A stretch of 64,000 bases of DNA, from assembly GCF_009296265.1 (NCBI RefSeq), contig NZ_WBJS01000003.1, positions 1 to 64,000 on the forward strand. The letters run 5' to 3'. Below, one piece after another: positions 30,069 through 37,719 of the stretch (positions are counted from its first letter, which is position 1; every line of letters begins with the position of its first letter). The position numbers were made by a program, and so were the translations under genes. This DNA comes from Thioclava sp. JE_KL1 (lineage in GTDB: Bacteria; Pseudomonadota; Alphaproteobacteria; Rhodobacterales; Rhodobacteraceae). A model generated the notes under the pieces. It ran no database searches, was not told the DNA's origin, and worked only from the letters and a program-made list of their open reading frames with translations.

Positions 30069-30829
30069 TCAAAGCCAGAAGATGACAGTTGCGGCGAGGG
30101 CTACGGTGGACAGAAAGACCTTCGGGCACCTGTCGTAGCGGGTCGTAACGCGGCGCCTGTCGTATTTGATGGGCTTGCCTCGAGACTTCCGGCCCGGGAT
30201 GCAGGGTTTAATGCCCTTGTCCTGCAAGGCTTCACGATACCAGTCGGCATCGTAGCCCCGATCGGCCAACAGCCATTCGGCCTCGGGCAGGCTGCTCAGC
30301 AGGGCCGCCGCACCGGTGTAGTCACTGACCTGGCCGGCTGTCATGAAGAACTTGATCGGGCGGCCGTTCGCGTCTGTGACGGCATGCAACTTGGTGTTCA
30401 TGCCACCCGTTCTCAGGAAAACGATCCCCCGGATCGTTTTCTGATCTTCGAACTCCGCCCAATCAGCCTGCCACGCCCCCCTTTTTCAACCGCAGGCTCG
30501 AAGCCGTGCGGAGCGCCTTGAGATACTTGCGCAGGCTCACTCGAACGCATGGCGTTCGCCTGCTCACATCGATCATCACTGTCTTCCGGTCGGCGGCCTC
30601 GGAAGCAAGCCCCTCCATCATCCGGGCGAAAATACCCCGTTCGTGGCTTCTCTCGGACCAGTGGCGTTCAGCCACTCACCTCCAGCGCTTCCATCGGTTG
30701 TAGAGGGTCTTCGGCGGGCCATACTCTGGCGGCGCATCGGACCAACGCAAGCCATTACGATTGATGAAGATTATCTCGCTCAAGCCCCGCCGGTCATCGA
30801 CCCGCGGTTTGCCATGGCTCTTTGGAAGT
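30069..30829 (-). pseudogene. IS5-family transposase, degenerate copy 2 with hairpin inserts
   Basis: Homologous to copy 1 at 0.2-0.9 kb but differently broken. The N-terminal 15 or so residues are gone; it begins at PKSHGKPRVDD. Three extra segments of roughly 35-45 bp, absent from copy 1, interrupt the frame: near 30408-30450, 30530-30567 and 30643-30680, each containing an inverted repeat. A deletion between KYDRR and RRVTTRYD removes the RIEIMFGRLKDW block with the catalytic Glu. The rest (NTKLHAVTDANGRPI, DRGYDADWYREAL, PKVFLSTVALAATVIFWL) is well preserved. Inactive. Confidence 0.8.
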
Positions 30830-30909
30830 GAGGAAGGTCAGACACGGCCCGTTCAGCGTCGAGCGCCTATTTGCGGACGAAACAGCTTAGCATTTTTATC
30901 GGGAATTAT

Positions 30910-30938
30910 TTGACCCAAGTGTTTTTGTCGGTTATTCG
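30910..30938 (+). promoter_or_regulatory. candidate promoter of the iron-uptake genes
   Basis: TTGACC and TATTCG are separated by 17 bp and lie 28 bp before the cupredoxin start. Only the -35 is close to consensus. No Fur, RirA or Irr box was recognised by eye. Confidence 0.3.
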
Positions 30939-30965
30939 ACGGGCGAACAGACAAGCAGGAACATC

Positions 30966-31307
30966 ATGACCCGTATTTCACGCATCATTCCCGCGTTCAT
31001 CGTGCTGACCTGTGCGCCGGCCCTTGCCGTGGCAGATGAGGCCGTTCCCACGATCACCCTGACAGACGGGGTCATCGCTCCGCAAATGATCGACCTGGCC
31101 GCCGATACCGCCGTGACGCTGACCGTCTCGAATACCGGCAAGACTGCAGCGGAATTCGAGAGCAAGCGCCTGCGTATCGAGAAGATCATCGCGCCGGGCC
31201 AGACCGAGACAATCGACCTTCCGGCGCTACCTGCTGGCAACTATCCCTTCGTCGAGGAATTCCACGAGGATCTCGACACCGCCAAGGGCACAATCGTCGT
31301 CAAATAA
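30966..31307 (+). CDS. periplasmic cupredoxin-domain protein (FtrB/EfeO-N-like)
   Basis: A 113-residue exported protein with signal peptide MTRISRIIPAFIVLTCAPALAV and a cupredoxin-like domain (ITLTDGVIAPQMIDLAADTA, LTVSNTGKTAAEFES, PALPAGNYPFVEEFHED). In Ftr- and Efe-type systems such a protein oxidises or delivers iron to the FTR1 permease encoded next door. The Glu-rich face (EFESKRL, EEFHED) replaces the usual type 1 copper Cys, so it may bind iron or Cu(II) without acting as a blue copper protein. The permease starts 27 bp later. Confidence 0.75.
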   Translation: MTRISRIIPAFIVLTCAPALAVADEAVPTITLTDGVIAPQMIDLAADTAVTLTVSNTGKTAAEFESKRLRIEKIIAPGQTETIDLPALPAGNYPFVEEFHEDLDTAKGTIVVK

Positions 31308-31334
31308 TCCATCTTCCACCCGCAGGAGAATGTC

Positions 31335-32165
31335 ATGGACGGACAGATCATCTTCATCCTGTGGCGCGAGAGTGTCGAGGCGCTTCTCGTCATCGGCATT
31401 CTCGCGGGCTGGCTCGCGCATGAAGGCGCCGGACGTCGAGCGGCGCGCTTTCTTTGGGGGGGCGTGCTGACGGGTCTCGCGCTGGCGCTGACCTTTGCGC
31501 TGACGCTGTTGGGCTTCTCGAAGCTACTGTCGGCAGATGTCCGGCAGGACCTGATGACGGTGATGGTCTTCGTCGCGGCCGGGCTGATCGTGCAGATGGT
31601 GGTCTGGATGCGCGGCCATGGCCGCACGCTGAAACGCGACCTCGAGGCCGGGCTGAAAGCCGCCGCGATACGCCAAAGCTGGTGGGCGGTCTTCGTGCTC
31701 GCGATGGCGGCAGTGGCGCGCGAAGGCTCGGAAACGGTGGTCTTCCTCTACGGCTCGCTCGCGGCGGCGAAGCAGAGCGAGATGGCAGGGGTTCTCGCCT
31801 CGATCGCCGTGGGCGTGGCTGCCGCTGGGGCAAGCTATGCGGCGCTGCGAGCCGGTGCGCGATTTATGCCGTGGCGCGGCTTCTTCCGTGTGTCCGAGGT
31901 CATGCTGCTGCTTCTGGGAGCGGCGCTCTTCACCACCGGCGTGGATGACCTCGTCTCGGCAGGTATCCTGCCCTTCGGCGCGCCGCTCTGGGATATGAGC
32001 GCGGTGCTCGATGACGGCGGCCGTGTTGGCGGGCTGATCTCGGCGCTGACCGGCTATCGCGCCGCGCCGGACGCCGCGACGCTGGGCGGCTGGATCGTCT
32101 ACTGGGCCACGGTCGCAGGTATCCTGCGCTGGCAGAGCCGCAGCCTGCAGGCCCGTCTGGCCTGA
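31335..32165 (+). CDS. FTR1-family high-affinity iron permease
   Basis: A 276-residue membrane protein with seven predicted helices. Two RExxE iron-binding motifs are present: RESVE (11-15) and REGSE (129-133), the hallmark of FTR1/EfeU/FtrC permeases that take up iron coupled to oxidation. The C-terminus (GGWIVYWATVAGILRW) is typical. It follows the cupredoxin gene. The FtrA-like periplasmic lipoprotein and the FtrD ferredoxin of complete FtrABCD systems are missing, so this is a reduced version. Confidence 0.9.
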   Translation: MDGQIIFILWRESVEALLVIGILAGWLAHEGAGRRAARFLWGGVLTGLALALTFALTLLGFSKLLSADVRQDLMTVMVFVAAGLIVQMVVWMRGHGRTLKRDLEAGLKAAAIRQSWWAVFVLAMAAVAREGSETVVFLYGSLAAAKQSEMAGVLASIAVGVAAAGASYAALRAGARFMPWRGFFRVSEVMLLLLGAALFTTGVDDLVSAGILPFGAPLWDMSAVLDDGGRVGGLISALTGYRAAPDAATLGGWIVYWATVAGILRWQSRSLQARLA

Positions 32166-32265
32166 GGCTCGTCCTTAAGATTCAAATTTTTTGCCCCGGC
32201 CGGGATTATTCCCGCGCCGGGGTCGTCTTCTTCCCTACAGGACCCAATTCCGAGAGGAGAGGAAG

Positions 32266-32637
32266 ATGAAACGATTTCTGCTGACCACTGCCGTTTTGCT
32301 GGCCGCGAGCATTGCGCAAGCCGATCCTGCCAGTGTCACCGACACCGCCAAGGGGCCGACGCTGGTCAATTCCGCGGGCATGACGCTCTACACTTTCGCC
32401 AAGGACAGCGAGGGCATGTCCGCCTGCAACGGTCCTTGCGCCACGAACTGGCCGCCCCTGATGGCCTCCGCCGAAGATCAGGCGATGGGTGACTGGAGCG
32501 TGATCACCCGCGACGACGGCACGAAGCAATGGGCATATAAGGGCCAACCGCTGTATACTTGGAAGAACGACATGAAGCCGGGCGACGTGACCGGCGATGG
32601 CGTCGCCAATGGCGCCTGGAAGGTCGCCCAACCCTGA
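32266..32637 (+). CDS. exported COG4315-type protein (two Yx[FW]xxD repeats)
   Basis: A 123-residue protein with signal peptide MKRFLLTTAVLLAASIAQA and two repeats of the secreted repeat family: LYTFAKD...CNGPCATNWPPL and LYTWKND near the end. The WPP plus double-Cys block is diagnostic of COG4315. No lipobox is seen, so it is probably periplasmic and soluble. Function unknown. Such genes often sit beside ECF sigma/anti-sigma pairs, as here. The start at 32266 follows GAGAGGAGAGG. Confidence 0.8.
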   Translation: MKRFLLTTAVLLAASIAQADPASVTDTAKGPTLVNSAGMTLYTFAKDSEGMSACNGPCATNWPPLMASAEDQAMGDWSVITRDDGTKQWAYKGQPLYTWKNDMKPGDVTGDGVANGAWKVAQP

Positions 32638-32693
32638 CGCAATCTCCGGGCGGCGTCCCATCGAGGCCGCCCGATCCAGCAAGGCCCGCCCGT

Positions 32694-33218
32694 GTGACCC
32701 TCCGCACCCGCCATCTGATCGAGGCGCAGATCCCCGCGCTGCGCCGCTTCGCCTTCGCGCTGACCCGCGAGCGCGATGCGGCGGATGATCTGGTGCAGGA
32801 CTGCCTCGCGCGGGCGCTGACGCGCTGGCACCTGCTGCGCTCGGAGGACAAGCTGCGGGCTTGGCTGTTTCGCATTTTGCGCAACCTCTACCACGATGCG
32901 CATCGTCATCGCGCGCGGCGCCCCGAGGCGGGTGCCATCGATCCCGACGATCTCGCCGGGACGACGGTCGATGCCGAGACGGTCGTGTTTCTCGGCGATG
33001 TGCTGGGGGCCTTGGCACGCCTGCCGATCGAGCAGCAGGAAGTATTACTCTTGGTCGGTGTCGAGGATTTCAGCTATGACGCGGTCGCCCGGATCCTCGG
33101 CCTGCCCAAGGGCACGGTGATGTCACGTCTTGCCCGCGGACGAGAGTCGCTGCGCGAGATGACCGGCCATGACCGCCCCGACCGCCCGCGCCGTCCCCAC
33201 CTGCGGAGGCTCAAATGA
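32694..33218 (+). CDS. ECF-type RNA polymerase sigma factor
   Basis: A 174-residue sigma-70-family factor. Region 2 contains RDAADDLVQDCLARAL and KLRAWLFRILRNLYHD; region 4 contains LPIEQQEVLLLVGVEDFSYDAVA and ILGLPKGTVMSRLARGRESL, the helix-turn-helix. The likely start is GTG at 32694, since the longer frame is Arg/Pro-rich and overlaps the preceding gene. It shares an ATGA overlap with the anti-sigma gene. It probably controls its own cluster, possibly the iron and COG4315 genes, but no -35 AAC/-10 CGT pair was confirmed. Confidence 0.88.
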   Translation: MTLRTRHLIEAQIPALRRFAFALTRERDAADDLVQDCLARALTRWHLLRSEDKLRAWLFRILRNLYHDAHRHRARRPEAGAIDPDDLAGTTVDAETVVFLGDVLGALARLPIEQQEVLLLVGVEDFSYDAVARILGLPKGTVMSRLARGRESLREMTGHDRPDRPRRPHLRRLK

Positions 33219-33991
33219 CCGATCCCCATGCGGAGGCCAACATGCTGAACGAGGCGGAGCTGCACGGCTATCTCGACGATCGGCTCCCGCCCGAGGCCCG
33301 TGACCGGGTGCAGGCGAAGCTCGCGGCGGATCCCGCGCTGGCGCAGCGGCTCTCCGCGATGCGCGCCGATCGCGACGCCCTGCGCGCGGCCCTCTCCCCG
33401 ATCCACGCCGCGCCTGTCCCTGCGCGGCTGCGCCTCGCCACGCCGACTCGACCGGACTGGACACGGATGGCAGCCGCTTTGGCGCTCTTCGCCGCAGGGC
33501 TTGGCGCCGGTTGGGGGCTGGCGCGTCAGGATGGGAGCGCCCCACCGGCCGCCCCACTGAGAGAGCTCGCCCGCGAGGCACAGGTCGCCCATGCGGTCTA
33601 TACGGTGGAGGTCGTCCATCCGGTCGAAGTCGCCGCACGGGAGCGCGACCACCTGATGGCCTGGCTGACGAAGCGGCTCGACCGCAAACTCGTCGCCCCG
33701 GACCTCTCGGCGCAGGGCTACAGCCTCGTGGGCGGGCGCCTGCTGCCCGCCGATCAAGGCCCCGCCGCGCAGCTTATGTATGAAACCCGAGCGGGGGCGC
33801 GGCTGACGCTCTATGTCACGGCGCTGTCCACCGGAGAAACCGCGTTTCGCCTGACCGAAGGGGCGGATGGTGTGGCGAGTCTAATCTGGGTTGATCGGGG
33901 CTACGGCTTCGCCTTGTCCGCACCTTTGAGCGGCACCGCGCTCTGGCCGATGGCCGAGGCGGCCTACCGGCAACTTGCCTTCAGGCAATGA
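33215..33991 (+). CDS. transmembrane anti-sigma factor
   Basis: A 258-residue membrane protein. The cytoplasmic N-terminal part (LNEAELHGYLDDRLPPEARDRV) has the anti-sigma helical pattern without the Cys/His of a zinc ZAS domain. One TM helix lies at about 84-103, followed by a periplasmic domain of about 150 residues (HLMAWLTKRLDRKLVAPDLS, YSLVGGRLLPAD). That C-terminal part resembles the family of FecR-unrelated anti-sigma proteins that pair with this ECF type. Co-translated with the sigma gene by a 4-nt overlap. Confidence 0.82.
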   Translation: MTDPHAEANMLNEAELHGYLDDRLPPEARDRVQAKLAADPALAQRLSAMRADRDALRAALSPIHAAPVPARLRLATPTRPDWTRMAAALALFAAGLGAGWGLARQDGSAPPAAPLRELAREAQVAHAVYTVEVVHPVEVAARERDHLMAWLTKRLDRKLVAPDLSAQGYSLVGGRLLPADQGPAAQLMYETRAGARLTLYVTALSTGETAFRLTEGADGVASLIWVDRGYGFALSAPLSGTALWPMAEAAYRQLAFRQ

Positions 33992-34026
33992 TTTTTCTGC
34001 GCTGTGGCATCCTTCGGAGCGCGCCG

Positions 34027-34040
34027 TTGATCTGGCTCAA
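34027..34040 (+). promoter_or_regulatory. FNR/FnrL-like box
   Basis: TTGATCTGGCTCAA matches the TTGAT-N4-ATCAA consensus at 9 of 10 fixed positions. It is centred about 60 bp upstream of the SHOCT protein start, a spacing that would allow activation at low oxygen. Confidence 0.45.
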
Positions 34041-34095
34041 TGTCCGGCACTCTTCAAAGGTGTATCGACGCTAAAACAAACGCGTGAAGGCGACT

Positions 34096-34419
34096 ATGGC
34101 CAAACTTTCTCTTTTCACTGCATGTCTCGCACCCCTCGCCCCGGCGGTCGCTTTCGCCGATGCGCCGGGCGGCTACGCAGAGGGTTATTACGGTCATCCC
34201 ATGATGTGGGGCGAAGGCTACGGCTTCTTCGGTGTCGGCATGATGGTCGTGTTCTGGGGCGTGCTCATCGTCCTTGCCGTGCTTGCCGTGCGCTGGTTGA
34301 TGGAGCGCGGACCGGGCCGGAGCCAGAGCACCGCCCTCGACATTCTCAAGGAACGCCTTGCGAAAGGAGAAATCGATCCCGAGGAATATCAGGCCCGCCG
34401 AAAAGCGCTCGAAGAATGA
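34096..34419 (+). CDS. SHOCT-domain small membrane protein
   Basis: A 107-residue protein with signal peptide MAKLSLFTACLAPLAPAVAFA, a Gly/Tyr/Met-rich stretch (GGYAEGYYGHPMMWGEGYGFF), one TM helix (MMVVFWGVLIVLAVLAVRWLM) and a C-terminal SHOCT domain (ALDILKERLAKGEIDPEEYQ). The Met/His/Tyr stretch could bind metal. SHOCT domains are membrane-linked oligomerisation motifs of unknown role. The start at 34096 is preferred over a GTG four codons upstream because of a GAAGG five bases before it. Confidence 0.8.
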   Translation: MAKLSLFTACLAPLAPAVAFADAPGGYAEGYYGHPMMWGEGYGFFGVGMMVVFWGVLIVLAVLAVRWLMERGPGRSQSTALDILKERLAKGEIDPEEYQARRKALEE

Positions 34420-34587
34420 CCAGGCTGCGCTCGGAGATCAGACTTGGCGAACGGTTGCGAGCCGTCGGGCGCGATCTCCCGGGCGCCAAGCTGGCCCCGT
34501 CTCATGACCGCTTGGATCAGGCCCCCGACCCTAAGACCGAGATGGGTCGCTTGGACCGCAAGGCCATTTCAAGCTATTCATGAGCCC

Positions 34588-35907
34588 ATGCTCGCTATCC
34601 TCGCAGACAGAACCTATCGCCATCTCTTCGCCGCGCAGATCGTAGCGCTCCTCGGCACCGGGCTCGCCACGGTGGCGCTCGGGCTGCTGGCCTACGATCT
34701 GGCCGGGGACAATGCGGGGATGGTTCTGGGCACGGTCTTCACGATCAAGATGATCGCCTATGTCGGCATCGCGCCAGTGGCAGGCGCCTTCGCCGACAGG
34801 GTGAACCGACGGGCGCTTCTGGTCACGCTCGACCTCGTCCGCGCCTGCGCAGCACTGGCGCTGCCTTTCGTAACCGAGGTCTGGCAAGTCTATGTGCTGA
34901 TCTTCCTCCTGCAATCCGCCTCCGCCGCCTTCACCCCGACATTTCAGGCGACGCTGCCGGATGTGCTGCCGGAAGAAGAGCATTACACCCGCGCGCTTTC
35001 CCTGTCCCGACTGGCTTATGACCTTGAAAACATCGTCAGCCCCACTCTCGCCGGGCTGCTCCTTGCGGTGATGAGCTATAACAGCCTGTTTCTCGGCACG
35101 GTCGCGGGGTTTGCGGGCTCGGCCCTGCTGGTGGTGTCGGTGATACTGCCGAACCCGCAGGCCGCAACCCGGCGCGGCATCTACGACCGGACCACGCGCG
35201 GCATCCGGATTTACCTTGCGACGCCCCGGCTGCGGGGACTTCTGGCGGTGAACCTCGCCGCGGCGGCTGCAGGCGCGATGGTGCTGGTGAATTCGGTCGT
35301 GCTGGTGCGCGGCGGGCTCAACCTCTCGGACAGCGATCTGGCCTGGACGATGTTCGCCTTTGGGGCGGGGTCGATGCTGGCGGCGCTCGGCCTGCCGCGC
35401 CTGCTCGAGAGCGTCCCGGATCGCCCGGTGATGCTGTCCGGTGCAGCCGTGATGATCGGCACGCTCCTCGGCCTTGCCGTAGCGATCTCGGCCATCGGGC
35501 TCAGCTGGCCTCTGCTGCTCGCGGCATGGCTGGCGACGGGCCTGGGCTATTCGGCAGTGCTGACACCGTCGGGTCGCTTGCTGCGACGGTCCTCGCATTC
35601 GGAGGATCGACCGGCCCTCTTCGCCGCGCAATTTGCCCTGAGCCATGCCTGCTGGCTGATGACCTATCCACTCTCCGGCTGGCTGATGACCGAGTTCGGC
35701 GCGGTCCCTGCGCTGCTCGGGCTCGCAGGGGTGGCGACGTTCGGCCTGATCGTGGCGCTGCGAGTCTGGCCCTCCGGCGATCCGGTCACGCTGGAACATA
35801 GCCACGACAACCTTTCGCCTGATCATCCGCATCTTCAGGGCCAACGCACGCATCGCCATCCGCTGGTGATCGACGATCTTCACCCGTATTGGGGCACCCG
35901 CTTCTGA
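34588..35907 (+). CDS. MFS exporter with His-rich C-terminus (NreB-like)
   Basis: A 439-residue major facilitator with 12 predicted helices. The family loop GAFADRVNRR is between helices 2 and 3. The cytoplasmic C-terminal tail is rich in His (LEHSHDNLSPDHPHLQGQR, then THRHPLVIDDLHPYW), as in NreB/NrsD-type nickel or metal exporters. Metal export is therefore the best guess, also because iron genes are near. The start at 34588 (MLAILADRTYRHLF) is chosen because the longer frame adds 48 residues unlike any MFS N-terminus. The exact substrate is not shown. Confidence 0.78.
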   Translation: MLAILADRTYRHLFAAQIVALLGTGLATVALGLLAYDLAGDNAGMVLGTVFTIKMIAYVGIAPVAGAFADRVNRRALLVTLDLVRACAALALPFVTEVWQVYVLIFLLQSASAAFTPTFQATLPDVLPEEEHYTRALSLSRLAYDLENIVSPTLAGLLLAVMSYNSLFLGTVAGFAGSALLVVSVILPNPQAATRRGIYDRTTRGIRIYLATPRLRGLLAVNLAAAAAGAMVLVNSVVLVRGGLNLSDSDLAWTMFAFGAGSMLAALGLPRLLESVPDRPVMLSGAAVMIGTLLGLAVAISAIGLSWPLLLAAWLATGLGYSAVLTPSGRLLRRSSHSEDRPALFAAQFALSHACWLMTYPLSGWLMTEFGAVPALLGLAGVATFGLIVALRVWPSGDPVTLEHSHDNLSPDHPHLQGQRTHRHPLVIDDLHPYWGTRF

Positions 35908-36422
35908 GGCTCAGGCGGTCCCGAGCGGCAGTCGCACGAGACCGCACCGACGACCAGACAGAGTCTTCGCGGCAGATCGAAAATTTCAGGGTAACATTTT
36001 CACCGTGCAGCAATCGGTCTTCTGCCGCAGGAATTATTAACGGCCACTTTGGGCCGTTCGCAGCACCTGAAGGGAAGGACGGAAAGCTGACATTCGCTGC
36101 ACGGAAAACGAATGGCAGCTTTAGGCTGTTCAGCGACATCTCGGTCTTCTGGCTGCGACGCGGTTTTTTGCTGCGTGGTGCGCAAATCGCCGGAAGCACC
36201 GGGACGATCGTCACGACATCAACCAAGAAAGCATTCATGGGCTGTAAGAAAGCTCCGCAAAGCACTCGACGGAGCGCACAGACGGCGGCCGCCCTTCACT
36301 CTTTGGACAATACATTCGCTCCCCGATAGCTCCGGACATGCAGCAAAAGAGGGTGGCGGAGAAACGCAGCGCAAGCTTCTGGAATGCGGTGCGCACCGTG
36401 AGATCACGGGGCCTGAGTCCGA
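35908..36422. other. non-coding stretch with degenerate repeat
   Basis: About 515 bp between convergent genes without a supported gene. It contains GGCCACTTTGGGCCGTTCG and the CTGACATTCGCTGC...GCGACATCTCGGTCTTCTGGCT tract at 36086-36161 that recurs in decayed form at 26155-26228. Short frames lie in both strands but none has family signal. Confidence 0.5.
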
Positions 36423-37715
36423 TCACCGCTCTTTGCGGCGCCTGACGGACACGAGGCAGTCGGAATGATCGGGGTGCAAGGCGGGCAAATCGCGCCCGAG
36501 CACATCGACCGCGCCGACATGGCGGAGCGCTCCGCTGACCGCGACCTCGCCGTCGATAAAGCGTTTTCGCTTGCCATGGCCGCTCGCGATGCAATTCCAC
36601 GAACCGCCTCCGTCAGCGGACGCAAAGCGCGGCGGATCGTGCGGCGCCTGGCGACCGGCCGTATGGGTGACGTGTTGTTTGCCAAGGGCGGGCTGTTGCA
36701 CCGACGGGGCATGCGTGACCTTTCCGCCCGTCGAACTGGTCATCATCACGCCAACCGGTCGCGGCTTCGGGCGCGGCACCATCATCGGCACCGCCTGAGG
36801 CGTGGCCGTGAGCACTTGGCCGGGCACCATCTGCGGCGAGGCGACCGGCGTTGCGACCTTGCTCGGCGCCAGCACCGGCGTGGATTGTCGCATCGGGGTC
36901 GGCACCGCGTAGGGTACCTGTTGAGGGACCGCCTGCGGCGTGGGCTGCGGAACCCGGCCATAGCCTCCGAAGGTTTGCCCCGGGTTCGCCTGCACGATGA
37001 TCGACGCGGGCACTCGGCCATAGCCGCCAAAGGTCGTGGGCGGGTTCGGCACCACGATGATAATGGGCAGCCCCTGCCCGGTGAAGGACGGCGCCGCAAT
37101 CGGTTGAATGGTCGGCACCGGAGAGACCCCGGTGACGGTCGTAGGCAGCAGCGGCTGGATGACGTAGGGCAACTGGCCCGTTCCGGTGAAGGACGGGGTC
37201 TGCAAAGCCTGAGGCGGATTGACCGGGCCGACGCCCGTCAGCACAGTTTGCGGCACAGGCTTGATCACAGTCGGCAACTGCCCCGTGCCGGTGAAGGACG
37301 GTGTCTGCAACGGTTGAGCCGGGTTCACCGGGCCGACACCGGTCAGGACGGGTTGCGGCACTGGCTTGATCACAATCGGCAACTGACCGGTGCCGACGAT
37401 CGGCGCGCCCGGCTGTCCCTGCACGGTCGGAACCGGGCCATACCCCGTCGTCACTGTCGGCTTCGTGGGCACGACATTGATGATCGCGGGAACGGTGGGA
37501 AGGGTTGGTTGAGTGCCCGTCGTCGGAAGCTGGGTGGTCGTCGGGATTGTCCCCGGTGTTCCCGTGCCGGTGCCGGTCCCGCTCGGCCCGCAATCTGCCG
37601 CCCCGTGTTTGTTTCCCACACCATTGCAGAACCCGAAGTGATTGCCTTCGCCGAAGGCAGACACCGCTGGAAGCGTGAACAGGACGACTGTCAGAGCAAG
37701 AGACGGTTTACGCAT
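36423..37715 (-). CDS. secreted Pro/Thr/Gly-rich tandem-repeat protein coupled to TpsB
   Basis: 430 residues. A signal peptide (MRKPSLALTVVLFTLPAVSA) is followed by a CNGVGNKHGAADC segment, then about four imperfect 35-residue repeats of the form GTGQLPxVIKPVPQ-xVLTGVGPVNPxQxLQ-TPSF. Shorter GGYGRVP repeats follow, then a Pro/Gln/Val-rich part. The last 60 residues are a different, compact domain with two Cys (WNCIASGHGKRKRF, VGAVDVLGRDLPAL, SDCLVSV). It starts 4 bp after the TpsB stop, so it is the obvious candidate cargo of that transporter. It lacks the usual TPS domain and NPNL/NPNG motifs of filamentous haemagglutinins. No function is assigned. Confidence 0.7.
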   Translation of the reverse strand: MRKPSLALTVVLFTLPAVSAFGEGNHFGFCNGVGNKHGAADCGPSGTGTGTGTPGTIPTTTQLPTTGTQPTLPTVPAIINVVPTKPTVTTGYGPVPTVQGQPGAPIVGTGQLPIVIKPVPQPVLTGVGPVNPAQPLQTPSFTGTGQLPTVIKPVPQTVLTGVGPVNPPQALQTPSFTGTGQLPYVIQPLLPTTVTGVSPVPTIQPIAAPSFTGQGLPIIIVVPNPPTTFGGYGRVPASIIVQANPGQTFGGYGRVPQPTPQAVPQQVPYAVPTPMRQSTPVLAPSKVATPVASPQMVPGQVLTATPQAVPMMVPRPKPRPVGVMMTSSTGGKVTHAPSVQQPALGKQHVTHTAGRQAPHDPPRFASADGGGSWNCIASGHGKRKRFIDGEVAVSGALRHVGAVDVLGRDLPALHPDHSDCLVSVRRRKER

Positions 37716-37719
37716 GAGA

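Noticed and set aside
29875-30129. An 84-codon minus frame beside IS copy 2
   Set aside because: It is an out-of-frame reading of the transposase end plus intergenic DNA.
32206-33018. A 270-codon minus frame across the COG4315 and sigma genes
   Set aside because: Shadow frame without a start signal; the plus strand holds recognisable families.
36800-37500. 105-bp tandem repeats as a CRISPR or satellite
   Set aside because: They are in-frame coding repeats of a signal-peptide protein.
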